From contig VXBM01001339.1 of NCBI GenBank assembly GCA_013400155.1, positions 62,001-126,000 on the forward strand: DNA of 64,000 bases, written 5' to 3'. The notes below the pieces were generated by a model, which saw nothing but the letters and a program-made list of their open reading frames with translations, was not told the DNA's origin and did no database searches. The stretch's first letter is position 1. Each line of letters opens with the position of its first letter. Of this stretch, positions 20,896 to 31,794 are shown piece by piece. A program made the translations under genes and the position numbers. The DNA is from Helopsaltes ochotensis (lineage: Eukaryota; Chordata; Aves; Passeriformes; Locustellidae).

Positions 20896-22026
20896 TGTCT
20901 CGGTTTGAGAGACAGGTATCTCTTAGGGCGGGCAGTGTCGCTGTTGAGTCGGTAAGAACACAGGACACTTGGAGAAGGGAAAGGGCAAAAGAGGGCTTGA
21001 CCTTTATTCTTCTCTATTATATAGTTTTCAGATCCATGCCAAGGATTCATAAATAGTGTCGCCACCTCTCTAATCCCATTGGTCAAACCAACAGTCAATC
21101 AAATGTTCCTTTACTAAGGAAAGTATGTGAATATTTGCAACAATTTCCTAAAAACATCTCTATCTATCGATAACACCCGTGTGAGAAAGAAGCAAGAACT
21201 GTGAAAAACATCGAGAACTCTGACTCCACTTTAGAAACTGAGAAACACATTAGAAAGGCTGCAAAAGTCAGGGCAACATCGCAGGACCTCCCTTTGGAAT
21301 GGAGAATTCGAATCCCCTCCCTCCAAATTATTATAATTTAAAAAATTAAAGGGGCTTTCAGGCTGAGGTATGGGAATAGGAATAACAGTTCTTTAGTAAT
21401 ATGTATAACAAGACAAACAAACAACAACTACAGCATTAACAGTGAACGGAACCAGGGACCTTGAGGGGCTTTGCTTCACAGAGCCTGGAGGGCAGTCGGG
21501 TGCGGGACTCCGAGAGCACCAAGCTGGAACGGTGGGAAATCCCAGGCTGGTGGGTGAGATGAGAAGGTCTGTTGGTGATAGCTGGAAAAGCAGGGATGTC
21601 CTGGCCGGGCAGGGGTGGGTGCAGGGCCACAGCGTAGTGAAAAGCCCCAAAGCAGTGCCGAGGAAGCAGCGGCGGTGGGACAGCGTTGGCCCAGCTCCAG
21701 CAGGGCAGGAGGAGGCAGCTCAGAGTTCCAAGGCACACGAGGAGATGATGGCAGATTCCTCAGAATCGGGCCCGGTGGTGACAATGAACTCCTACTGACG
21801 TCCTGTTAGTTAGGGTGGTGGTAGCAGTCCAAATGAAGCAGTCTAGTTGAAGCAGTGAGCTCATAGAGAAGCTCTTGTCCTCTGCAAAATCCAGCGGGTA
21901 AGGGCCCCCAAATCCCACATTATATCCAGGTGGGATTGCTTGGCCCCTCCCTCTGGGCGCAGCATATCACAATGGGATCATATCATTCTATGAGCCATGC
22001 AGTGGGTCCTTGGTTGCCCATTAACA
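20896..22026. mobile_element. Endogenous retroviral LTR, copy A (outer)
   Basis: Begins TGTCTCGGTTTGAGAGACAG and ends ATTAACA, giving TG...CA termini. It shares long blocks with copy B at 22950-24417, such as the stretches around CCTCCCTCCAAATTATTAT and GCATTAACAGT. Without the LTR nested inside it, the element is about 790 bases. No target duplication could be confirmed, and no gag or pol frame is nearby, so it looks like a solo LTR. I recall this LTR type from songbird genomes. Confidence 0.7.
20936..21278 (-). mobile_element. LTR nested in copy A
   Basis: A 343-base block that is absent from the same place in copy B. Its ends are TGTCGCTG and GGCAACA. Read on the minus strand it has TATATAA (21023-21017) followed within a few bases by AATAAA (21008-21003), a compact layout like alpharetroviral LTRs. 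Flanks GGGCAG and TCGCAG match at 4 of 6 bases, a possible decayed 6-base target duplication. No coding sequence. Confidence 0.6.
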
Positions 22027-22062
22027 GTTCATTAAGAACTACTGGTGGTAGAATACAGATTT

Positions 22063-22115
22063 TGGGCACATCTTGCATTGTAACCTATTGGGCACATCTT
22101 GCATTGTAACCTAGG
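22063..22115. repeat. Two-copy tandem repeat, about 26 bases
   Basis: GGGCACATCTTGCATTGTAA occurs twice head to tail, just right of LTR copy A and just left of a CR1 fragment. Confidence 0.8.
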
Positions 22116-22345
22116 ACAATATGGAAGGAATCCTTCGCTGTGAGGGTGGTGAGGCCTTGGCACAGGCTGCCCAGAGTAGCTGTGGCTGCCCCTGGGATCC
22201 CTGGAAGTGTCCAAGGACAGGCTGGATGGGGCTTGGAGCACCTGGAATAGTAGAAAATGTCCCTGCCCAGGGCAGGGGGGTGGAATGAGATGGTCTTTCA
22301 GGTCCCTTCTGACCCAAACAACGCTGTGGTTCTAGGATTGCTCTC
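22115..22345 (+). mobile_element. CR1 LINE 3' fragment between the two LTRs
   Basis: Contains GAGGCCTTGGCACAGGCTGC, GGATGGGGCTTGGAGCACC and a GTCCCTTCTGACCCAAAC tail. Confidence 0.85.
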
Positions 22346-22949
22346 CTCAAGCCTATTTCCTCTGCTCCATGCAGCAGATCCCAGCACAAGCTGCAGCCAG
22401 GGGAATCCCAGCAGGGTGTTAAGATAAGCATCGCCCCCCCCACAACTTCATTATTGTTTTAGAGGCACAGCCAGGGGTAAACAGGATGTTTTAATCTCCA
22501 AACATTCACCCTCTCAAGTGGAAGCCATGGAGCTACAGCCAGCACTAAGGGCTGGATGCAATGAACGTGGCTGTGGAGCCTCTGCACCCTTAAATGCCTT
22601 GAGTGGGGCACAGAAGCTTCCTCTTGCAGCTGATGAGTCCTGCAGAGGTTAAGCCAGTGCATGCAGGTGGTTCATATCCCTCTGCATCCCTCCTCTCCAG
22701 CCTGGCCGGGATTCAAGCCCTGTGCTGGGGTGGGTGGACACAATAAGCTTTGGGAGTGTTTGCACACACAGCCCCACTGACTTCTTCCCCAGGGCTGCTC
22801 CCACGTGGGGCTAGCTCTGGCTCTGGGAATGTCTCCAGCTCAGCAAAGGCCACGGAAGGTGCTTCATGGACAGCTCAGGGCTTGCAGAGAGGTGGGAAAG
22901 AAGTCCTGAGCCACATTTCCCAGAGCATTGCTCTCAGTTGGTGACACCC

Positions 22950-24417
22950 TGTCTTGGTTTGAAAGACAGGTAGGAAGGCAGGAGCTCCCTTTGGAATGGA
23001 GAATTTGAATCCACTCCCTCCAAATTATTATCATTTACAAAATTAAAGGGGTTTTCAGGCAGAGGTATGGGGATAGATTTGACAGTTCTTTACTAGTATG
23101 TATAACAAAGGAAAACCAACAACAACAAATACTACAGCATTAACAGTAAGACAGACCCAAAGACCTTAATGGGCTTTGCTTCAGAGTACGGGGGCAGTCG
23201 GGTGCAGGGACTCCGAGAGTATCAGGCTGAAACGGTGTGTTATGAGAAAACAGGGAATTAATTCATGCCTTTAATAATATTTCATGAAATACTGTTGAAA
23301 TAAGATGTATGTACCAAATATACTAAGTAAAATGTTGCTCCCGCCCCTGTTCCCCCAGAGAGGGCCAGAAGATGGTGAAACTTCTGGCCCAGGGGGAACC
23401 TAATTTCCATTTGAGTTACTAAGGATACACCTAAAACTCCAAGGCTGACTTCATTACCATCTGAAGACCAGCGGCAGGACAACGATGCCCCGACCCAAAC
23501 GACATCCTAACGACCCAGATAAGAGACATCATCACCCCCTGATCGCGTCAAGGCGGCAGCACCAAAGACCCTCCCGAAAATTCATCACGATTACCATCTC
23601 TTTCGGGAAGAAGCACACAACGTGCGAAAGAAAAGAATGAAATCAGGGAGGAAGCCCCCGATACCGGACTATTGAAGGGAACTACATTACCTCACTAAGC
23701 CTGAGGGGAAATAAACAGTATAAAACCCCGAGCTCCGGGGAGAGGGCAGGCTGCCAGAGAGACCGTTTGTTCCCCATTCACCAGGCACCAATCCCGGGCT
23801 TGGTACCTTTCTCATTTGCTGGTGGTTTCTTTAATTTTTTTAATTAATAAATATTAGTTATTTATAAATTAAATTAAATTAAATATTAATTAATTTTCTT
23901 TTGATATAAACTATTCGGCTAATTCATCTATAACAGGTGGGAAATCCTGGGCCGTGGGTGAGATCAGAAGTTCTCTCTCGGTGGCAACCGGAGCAGCAGC
24001 GATGTCCCGGCCAGTCAGGGGGGTGAGGGAGCACAGCGTTGGTGGGAAAGCCCCCAAAAGCAGTGCCGAGAAAACAGTGGCGGCGGGACAGGGCCAGCCC
24101 AGCTCCAGCAGGGTGGAGAAGGTGGGCTCAGAATTCCCAGGCACACGAGGAGATGGTGGCAGATTTCCCAGGACCGGACCTGGTGGTGGCAAATGAACCC
24201 GTCCACAGCAAGCAGCAGCCTGGTCGTCCTCTCCCACGCTGGGACCAAAGAGAGAGCAAAACTGCCCCTAGCCCCGTTTTTTGCCTGCCTCAAAACCATC
24301 ATTGTATCTTGTATCTCTCCTTTGTTCAGTCAAGTATCCTTAAGCACCCAGTAATTAGTTTCCCAGCAACCTAGGTGGGGGAAGAAAATTCCACAAAAAG
24401 GAAAAACAAATCCAACA
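22950..24417. mobile_element. Endogenous retroviral LTR, copy B (outer)
   Basis: Begins TGTCTTGGTTTGAAAGACAG and ends ATCCAACA. Same orientation as copy A and clearly related to it through the first two-thirds, but the right-hand third (after about 24195) differs, so the two are different subfamilies and not the paired LTRs of one provirus. About 770 bases once the inner LTR is removed. Confidence 0.7.
23238..23935 (+). mobile_element. Solo LTR nested in copy B
   Basis: A 698-base block that interrupts copy B. Termini are inverted TGTTATG and TATAACA, flanked on both sides by GGTG (23234-23237 and 23936-23939). Copy A has the uninterrupted site with a single GGTG, which proves the duplication. 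It has a TATAAAA box at 23719-23725 and AATAAA at 23846-23851, so its promoter points to the plus strand. No internal retroviral genes remain. Confidence 0.85.
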
Positions 24418-25592
24418 CCTTACACACCCCACTTTGGAGACCCATGGCACTGCCTCTCTGGGAATGGGATGGAAATAGCAACAGGGACTTTTCTCCAAGT
24501 GTAAGCATACAACCAAATCCTGGGCAAGAGAGACCCAGAAAACCTGGTTTTTAGTCAAAAGTGGGTGACAGGCCTGGAGTTGTACATTGTGGTTGGCTTT
24601 GTGGCTTGTCAGGGAGCAGGCCTGGGCACCGCAGCCAAGGGCATGTCAGGGGTGGCACAAACAAGGGGAGGATGTCTTCCAAGTTCCACAGAGGTTTGGG
24701 GCTGCTGCTCCCTGGGGTCGAGCAAGGGTGTAGAGAAGGGTGAACTGCCCTGCCTGCCTGCCCACAGACCCTTTGCAGGGCCAAGTGGGAACAGGGATGA
24801 AGTGCACTCAGAAAATATAATTCCAGATGGAGAAAAAAGGTTAATATAACTTTTTTGCCCTTGTTTCCACATATGGCAGAGGCCTAGGCAGGCAGTGCTG
24901 GCCTCTCCTGGATGTGTGTCAAGCCCAGGGCTGGATGGGCTGGAGATGGAGACCCTCACTGCACCAGGACAACATGCAGAGTTGGGCCAGCAGTCTGGCT
25001 TCTCTCCTCGAGCGGAAAGGAAGCATCCCAGAGAAAAACCATGCCCCAATGTGTCCAAAAATAGCACTTCGGCTGCTCCAAGGCCCAGCAGGGCTGGCAT
25101 GTGGTGGGCTGGTGGGGCATGTTTGAGAGCTGCCATTCCATGGGGCTGGATGGGGAGCCTGTATCCCATCCAGACTGCTGGCAGCCCCCGGATTGCTGGG
25201 CTGCTGCTGGGGCCCAGCAGTGACTCACACTTGCTATAAACATGTCTCCTGATGGATAATGAATCCCGGTCGTTGCTGCCTTTCAGGAACTCTCTGGATT
25301 CTCTTTGCAGTGCTCCCCCTGTCCTGTTCCCCCTCCCTCCTGGCAGCCCTGCTCCCATGTGGGATCATTTCCTGATGCTGAGTGGAGCCAGGGCTCTGAG
25401 GCCCATCTTCCAAACCGCTGTTTGCTTCACGAGCTGAGTTTCCCTATTAACCATTTGAGGGGCACTGAGGCTTTTGTGCTATGGGGGCACCCCCAGCACC
25501 CCACCCCTCTCCCTGTGGGTGCCCCACTGCCCAAACCACAGCTCCCCAGCCTCATCCCACTCACCACGGAGGGCACCTCAAGCAACAATAGC

Positions 25593-25598
25593 TTTATT
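25593..25598 (-). terminator. Orphan polyadenylation signal
   Basis: Minus-strand AATAAA in the context GCAATAAAGCTATTG, followed by the T/G-rich TTGTTGCTTGAGGTG expected downstream of a cleavage site. It is intergenic and belongs to neither COL6A1 nor PCBP3. Confidence 0.45.
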
Positions 25599-28500
25599 GC
25601 AATGACACGGATAAGCCATGAAATACATCGCAAAGTGGCAGGGGCATGAGGGACGATGAGGAAGTGCAGAGAGGGGCGGTGGGAAGTGCTGGTTTGCAGT
25701 GGGTACCGCCGCACGCTGGCTGCAAGCTGCTGTCCTCCTGAGGGCTGCTGCCCCAGCCCCCCGAGCCTGCTGCTGCCCCGGCCGAGGGAGCAGGGTCCGG
25801 GCAGCCCTTAGCGGGGGATTTGGGCAGTGGCCCCAAGGGCACCATGAAGGAGCGGGAGAAGCTTGTGGGAAGCTGGCAGCGTCTTCGGAGGGGGCTCAAG
25901 CATCAGCCACTGGCACCAGGTCAGGCAGTGAAGGTGTTCCTCCCGTGGGGGTCAGGGTCTGCAGAGCTGGGGAGCAAGCAAGGGAGATGGTCAGGGCTCA
26001 GCCAAGGCTCTGGTACCTGTGCCTCCGGGCCTCTCAGGCTACATGAACGTGAGGCTGCTTCAATACCCCGAGCAATTCTCCAGCATGATGTTGAAATCAC
26101 ACACACACCAAAGAGCCAAGCTGGAGGACCCCTGCCCACAGAGAGCTCTGCTACACCCGAACAAACCTCCCTTTTTTTCCATGGGAGCTCACACCAAACA
26201 CATCTAGCATGAGCTGGGCTGCCAGGTGAGCTTGGGTGGTTGTCCGGCATGCTGCATTTGCCTCATGGACTCTCACTGAGGGCTGAGAGCAGCTTTTTGG
26301 GAGCTTCAGAGAAGCCATTTGAACTCACTGAGGCTGTTTCCAGGCTGAGGATCTGGCCCTTTCGCTGCCCTACAAACCCGTGGCTGCAGGGATGGTGACT
26401 GAGGAGAGCTGTTTCTGCTGGACCCCATTAGCAAGATTTGGGTGTGATGGGCAAGGGCACTGCTGTGCAAGGAGTGATGGGCAGCTGAGAGAGGAGCACT
26501 GGGAAAGGGCACACATCCCCTACAGCCTCTGCCTAGTACTGCATTGCATGACCCCGTGCCTCTGGAAATCACATTTCAGCCTAAAATATGTAGAAGGGAA
26601 GTCTACTTGCAGTCTGCAACTGAAAATTTGTTTAAGCATAGAGCTGGCGGTTTCTCTGGAAATCTTTGCATTTTTAACTGGCTTTTTATGGACAGTTCTT
26701 CTGCAGCACTCCTGTAAGAGATTTGGGAGCATGGCTGCATGCTTGGTAGCACAGAGCAGCATCCCTTGGGAAAAATACATCAGTAGCTGCAGCAGCAGCC
26801 TCAGGTTACATCACTGCAATGTCCTCCCATCAAAAATCTCTCCAAACCGCTAATTGACTGCTTTTGGATGAGCACATCATGCCCTACTCCCGTTTGCCCT
26901 GGGAAATCCTGTTGGATATCTGCTGTGGTTTGATCCCAAGCTGTGCATGCAATCCTGAGCTCAGGAGCGATGCTGCCCCATCCTTCGGTGCTCTGTGTGC
27001 CTGGCCCTGCTGCCAGCTGGCTGCTGGACCATCACCACTGTGCCACACTTCCACAGAGCATCTCACACCCCCACCGTGCCCACACTCCTGTGGAGCATCC
27101 TGTGCCACCCAGTCCCACTGGACAAACAAAACCTGGAGAAGCTCCCAAGCCAAGCAACACTCATCCCATTTGATCCAGACACAAATGCTCTCAGACACAG
27201 GCTTTCTCCAAGGACAAATAGTAACCCTGCCTGTAGGAAACCAGGACACAGTACTCCAAGTGTGCTTCAAACATCCCAGTCCTCATGCACATCCCAGCCT
27301 ATCCTCTCAGGATTAAAGCAGTTCCTTCTGGAAACTGCACATGTGTCCTATATCAGTCACAGGCCACAGTGGCCTCACCCAAAGCTGCTCCGTCCTCATC
27401 CCCATCTCCTGGCTGGTTTTGTTCCCCATGTGCAGAGTGGACTTGATTATCATTTCTGGGAAGAGGCATCACTGCGGTTAAACTGCCTAAACACAAGTGT
27501 GGGACTCCAGAGCCAGTCTGGCTTTGCACTTGGCTGCATTTGGTCTGTGGGATGTTTTCAGAGCAATCTGGAGTCTCATCTTCCTCTTTGCAGGACAAGG
27601 GCGCTGGGGCACAGTGGGAGGGGGGCCGCACATCTGGAGTGGAGGGAGCTGCACATCTGGTACATTCAGTACTTCCTAAAAGTCACTGCCACGTTACCCT
27701 TTGGACAGGGGCCTGGAGCTTGCTGCACAGCAGATCAGGATCTGCAGCTGCATTCCTTATGAAGGGAAAGCAAAAAAATCCCTCTCAGCAGAGTCCCAGC
27801 TCCCTGTAATATCCAGCACGGGAACAGGGGTATTGCATGGAGATTGTGACCTTTCTGCAAGTCATTCCAGCAGCTCCTGCTGCCAGTCAAGGCACAGAGC
27901 AGCCAGCTTGGGAATGCCTCCCTGGGGACCACAGGGATGAAAACCCCTGGGACCTCTCCAGCAAAACTTTGTCCTTCTGCCAGCCAGAGTGGGTTTGGGC
28001 CGACATAAAGGGGGGGCTTGTGCCACCCATGGCCAAAGAGATGCCGGCCACACATCCTTGCCCATATGGGCTGGCTCCGTGAAGATCCCAGCACTGATGG
28101 GACCATTCCTACAGAGGGACACTGTCCTAGCCACCCGCTTGCGAGATGTCACTACCCGTCACCAGAGTCAGGGACACACATACAAAACCCCACTTCCTTT
28201 CCAGTAGCGCGGAATGTCCTCTGCAAGCATCGGAGCAGCGACTGGAAACACCGGACATCCCAGTGCCGCCCACATCCCGCCGTGGCTGTGGATGCATCCA
28301 TGAAAAGCTGGGCAATGGGGACATCTAGTGACCAGTTAGAGGCTCCCAGGGCTGGGTACCCCCCCCGGGGCGGGGGGCTGCAGCTAGGCAGGCTAGGGGC
28401 GATGTCTTGCATCGCTGTGGCCAAGGAAAAAATGGGATTAAGCATTCATCCCTGCCACACCACGCAGAGGTCCTCCAGAAACTCTACCTCTGCCCGCACC

Positions 28501-29487
28501 GGAGGCAGGAAATTACCCTTGCTAATGGAGCATAAACTGGGAATTAGCATAATTAAAAGTGACTAGCATAGATACAATAACAAACGCCAGAATAACAGCT
28601 CAAAGAGAGTATGAAATTTAAAGAGTCTCCCCGGTGAAAGTCACTTTCCCTTAGGGGAAACAGTCTATTTTTTTCGGCCTTATTTTGTACTAGATTTGTA
28701 AATAGAGTCTAGAGGGGAAAAAATGTAAAAAACAATACTCCAAACAATTTTGGGATCACGACAAGAATATGCAGGGGGAGTAGGGACCTTTCTCTGAGGC
28801 CGAAGAGCCGAGCACAGACCTCAACTTCCCTCTGATGGAGACCCCGACACTCCAGGGATGGGGGGAGGCATTGGACCAATACTTTCCCGTCAAAGTCAAA
28901 ATAATCCCCCTAAATAATTAATCCATGAAGAGTTTGACTGAGTTGGTTGCTTCCAGAAATGTTGAATCATTCTGGCTGGATAACATTGCATAGTTTTGGG
29001 AGAGAAAAGCAATGTGTTAAAGCTATTCTGTTGATTAACCAGGACATTCACCTTGTACTGAATATTCCCTCCAATATTAGAGATTTTTCCCAGTGGCATG
29101 AATGTGAATGCATCATCATAGTATTTTTAAGTTCATCCAAAATGGAAACCCAAGACCTATCACAAATCATAGCAAAACACTGAGGCTTCTTCCAAAGAAA
29201 ATAGCCAATCTCCTTTTGAGTCATCCCAAAGAAATCAAAGCTGAGTTTGATACATTGCTTGTTATTTTGTTGTTATCCTTGGTGTCATCAACGTGCTCCC
29301 AGGAGATGCTGCAATGGTTTCAAACACCTCCTTCTCCAAACCTCGCTCAAGTCCAGATGATAATGGATAAGCTGATTCCCACATAACACTGCAGTTTCAT
29401 CTTTTCTTTTTTCTTTTCTTTTTAAATTTGCAAAATAACCATGGCAATATGACCCCCAAAGAAAAGTTGTGAAGTCAAAGGGTATGC

Positions 29488-29586
29488 CAGAAGGAGAGAT
29501 GCTTTGGGTTGCCCTGTGCAGGATCAGGAGCTGGACTCAATGATCCTTGTGGATCCCTTCCAGCTGAGGATATTTTGTGATTCCAT
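29488..29586 (+). mobile_element. CR1 LINE 3' terminal fragment
   Basis: GGAGCTGGACTCAATGATCC, then CCCTTCCAGCTGAGGATATT and TTGTGATTCCATGA. Confidence 0.75.
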
Positions 29587-31664
29587 GACTGCAGTGCTCA
29601 TGTGAGGTGACCCAGGTGACTGTTACTGCTTGGACCGTCCCTTGTTCCCATGTAGCCACATCCAGCATTCCCTGGAGCACTCCCACGAGCACAGATCCTT
29701 GTGGCAGCACAAGCCTTGACACAACATCTCGGACACCTGCCTGATGCCAGAGGAATGCTCATATCCAGCCTCTTCTCCCTCACCATCGATTCCTGGGGTG
29801 GGCTTTCCACAGCCTGGCTGGGTGATGGTTGCCTGGCAGCAGGCTGGGATGACGATGGCACCCAGAGGGGGGTGTTATCTGTGAGTTTGCTGGCGTGGGG
29901 ATGAGTGCAGAGGTATGGTTGCAGTCTGCTCCCCCTCTCCAGCAGCCACGGAGCTCAGCTGCATCTGGCAGACCCAATCTGGCACTTGCTATTTTGGGCA
30001 GCACTGTCTCAGTGGAGGTGGGGAATTGCACAGGGAGCACACACAGAGAGCAGAAGAATTCAGGGCAGCCGTGATCAGCAGGCACTGTACAAAGCCATTT
30101 CCATGTCCAGGATGCTGTCACACTCCCTGGCCTTCTCCAGGTGTCCGAACCCCACAACCTTGTTGGCCTGGGATGGATTTCTCAGTCTCGGTCAATGTGA
30201 TTCTGCTGCTGCTGTGCCTCCATCACCTCACGAAGAAGCTTTCCTCATGGTCCAGCTTTCCTGCAGCCCCACAGAGGAGCTGAGAATGGCAGGATAGGCT
30301 GGCTTCCTCCATGCACCATTCTTCTCTGAGGGGGCAGCACCCCAGGCTGCAATAGAGAGTGGTGGCAGTGGGACATGGGGCTTTTGCTGTGGCTCACCCC
30401 CCAGGCCACTGGGGGAGTTATTTTTACTGGGTCTCACACACAGATAGTTCATTCTTCAATAGGAAGAACAGCTGGTCTAAGCAGAGTGAGTAACAGGAGA
30501 AGATGAGGAGTGGGCCCCTTGCCCACAGCTGGACTCCCCACCTTGGCAAGTGGTTCTGTGCTTTGCTGACCAGTCAGCAATTTGGAGGAGGACCTGTTTG
30601 GTACCTGCCTCCCTCCATCCTCATCATCAGCACAAATACATGGGGCAGGTGCCAGCAAAGGCCACCAGCTCCATCTGAGCCCCTCAGCACTCCCCACAGC
30701 ACCTGTGGTCCTCTGGATGGGCAACCATGATGCTCTTGAGCTTGTGTGGCTGCTGGGGCACCCAAAAGGAACAGCTGAACCCAAAGTGCCAGGGAGAACA
30801 GGGCAAGGAGTTGGAGACAGGCAGCAAAGCACCTTATGGAGGATCTGAGAGCACCTTCAACCACAGAAGCTTGGAATGCTCTGGAGATCTAAGCATGCTC
30901 AGGTTTTGGGACAGCTGGGCAGAGCAAACCCTGATGCTCAGTGGCAGCACCTTCACCTTTCTGGGCTCTCATCCCTACCAGCTCCCTGCTGGAGCCCACA
31001 ACCCCCGGCCATCCTTGGCTCCACTGATGCAGTGGCATCACCTGGGATCCCTGACACAGCCTGTGTGAGTGCTGAGCAGGGAGTGCTGGAGACAGGAGGA
31101 GTGGCCCAGCATCCTGGCAGGAGAGGGGTGGGAAGATGTCAGTGGTGCCTGCTGGTACTGAGGGTCAGAGAGAGGGAAAGGCCAGGAAGTCTTGGGGCTC
31201 ACCTGGAAAAACAATGTATTTTCCATGTGGTACAGTGCAAAAATGTATTGTGTGGCTGCTTCAGCTGTCTGGGGACATGGTGTACCATGGTCCCCTCATT
31301 TGCAATCCAAGAAAAGGGACAGTCAGGAATTAACAGATGGAAAACGTATGTTTTCCTGTTGGAGAGGTAGGAGAGAGACAAAAAGTGTGGAAGCAGAAGG
31401 TAGGGCTGGGCAGAGAGGATCTTGGGGAAGGGTGTGTGGCACAGACATGGCAGATCCGTCCAGACAGGGGGCAGTGAGAGATGATGGTTGTCACAACATA
31501 ATTTATAAATGAATCTCAGGGAAAACCAAAGGATTATGCAAGCCAAATACTCTCCCTTTGAAAAAAAAAAGAAAAAACAGAAAGCATGGAATCACTCAGG
31601 AAGTGCATTTGTCATGGGGACCTTATCCAAAAAAATGAAACAAAAAATTATGATAGTGATGATA

Positions 31665-31694
31665 AATAATAACAACAACAACAACACCACCACC
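31665..31694. repeat. (AAC)n / (ACC)n short tandem repeat
   Basis: AACAACAACAACAAC then ACCACCACC, about 100 bases beyond the PCBP3 poly(A) signal. Confidence 0.8.
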
Positions 31695-31794
31695 TTCCCT
31701 CCAAACAGTTAAAAAGGTGTAGAAGGATGCAGAGGGAAGGATGGGGTAGGCATTGTCAGGGCAACTCAGGAGAAGAACAGTCGGAGCCCATCGG

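Larger units (their letters stand above)
24418..31794. other. Intergenic between LTR cluster and PCBP3 3' end
   Basis: No recognisable coding exon. Holds the orphan poly(A) signal near 25.6 kb, a GC-rich patch at about 25.70-25.86 kb, an AT-rich repeat-free block near 28.56-28.92 kb and one CR1 tail at 29.5 kb. Confidence 0.6.

Noticed and set aside
20896..24417. A provirus with two LTRs flanking internal retroviral genes
   Set aside because: The sequence between the two LTR copies is a CR1 tail and plain DNA, with no gag, pro, pol or env frame, and the copies differ in their right-hand thirds. They are separate solo LTRs.
24609..25358. 249-codon minus-strand open frame, and the 255-codon plus frame at 26995-27762
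   Set aside because: Intergenic GC-rich DNA gives long frames by chance. No domains, signal peptide or splice structure.
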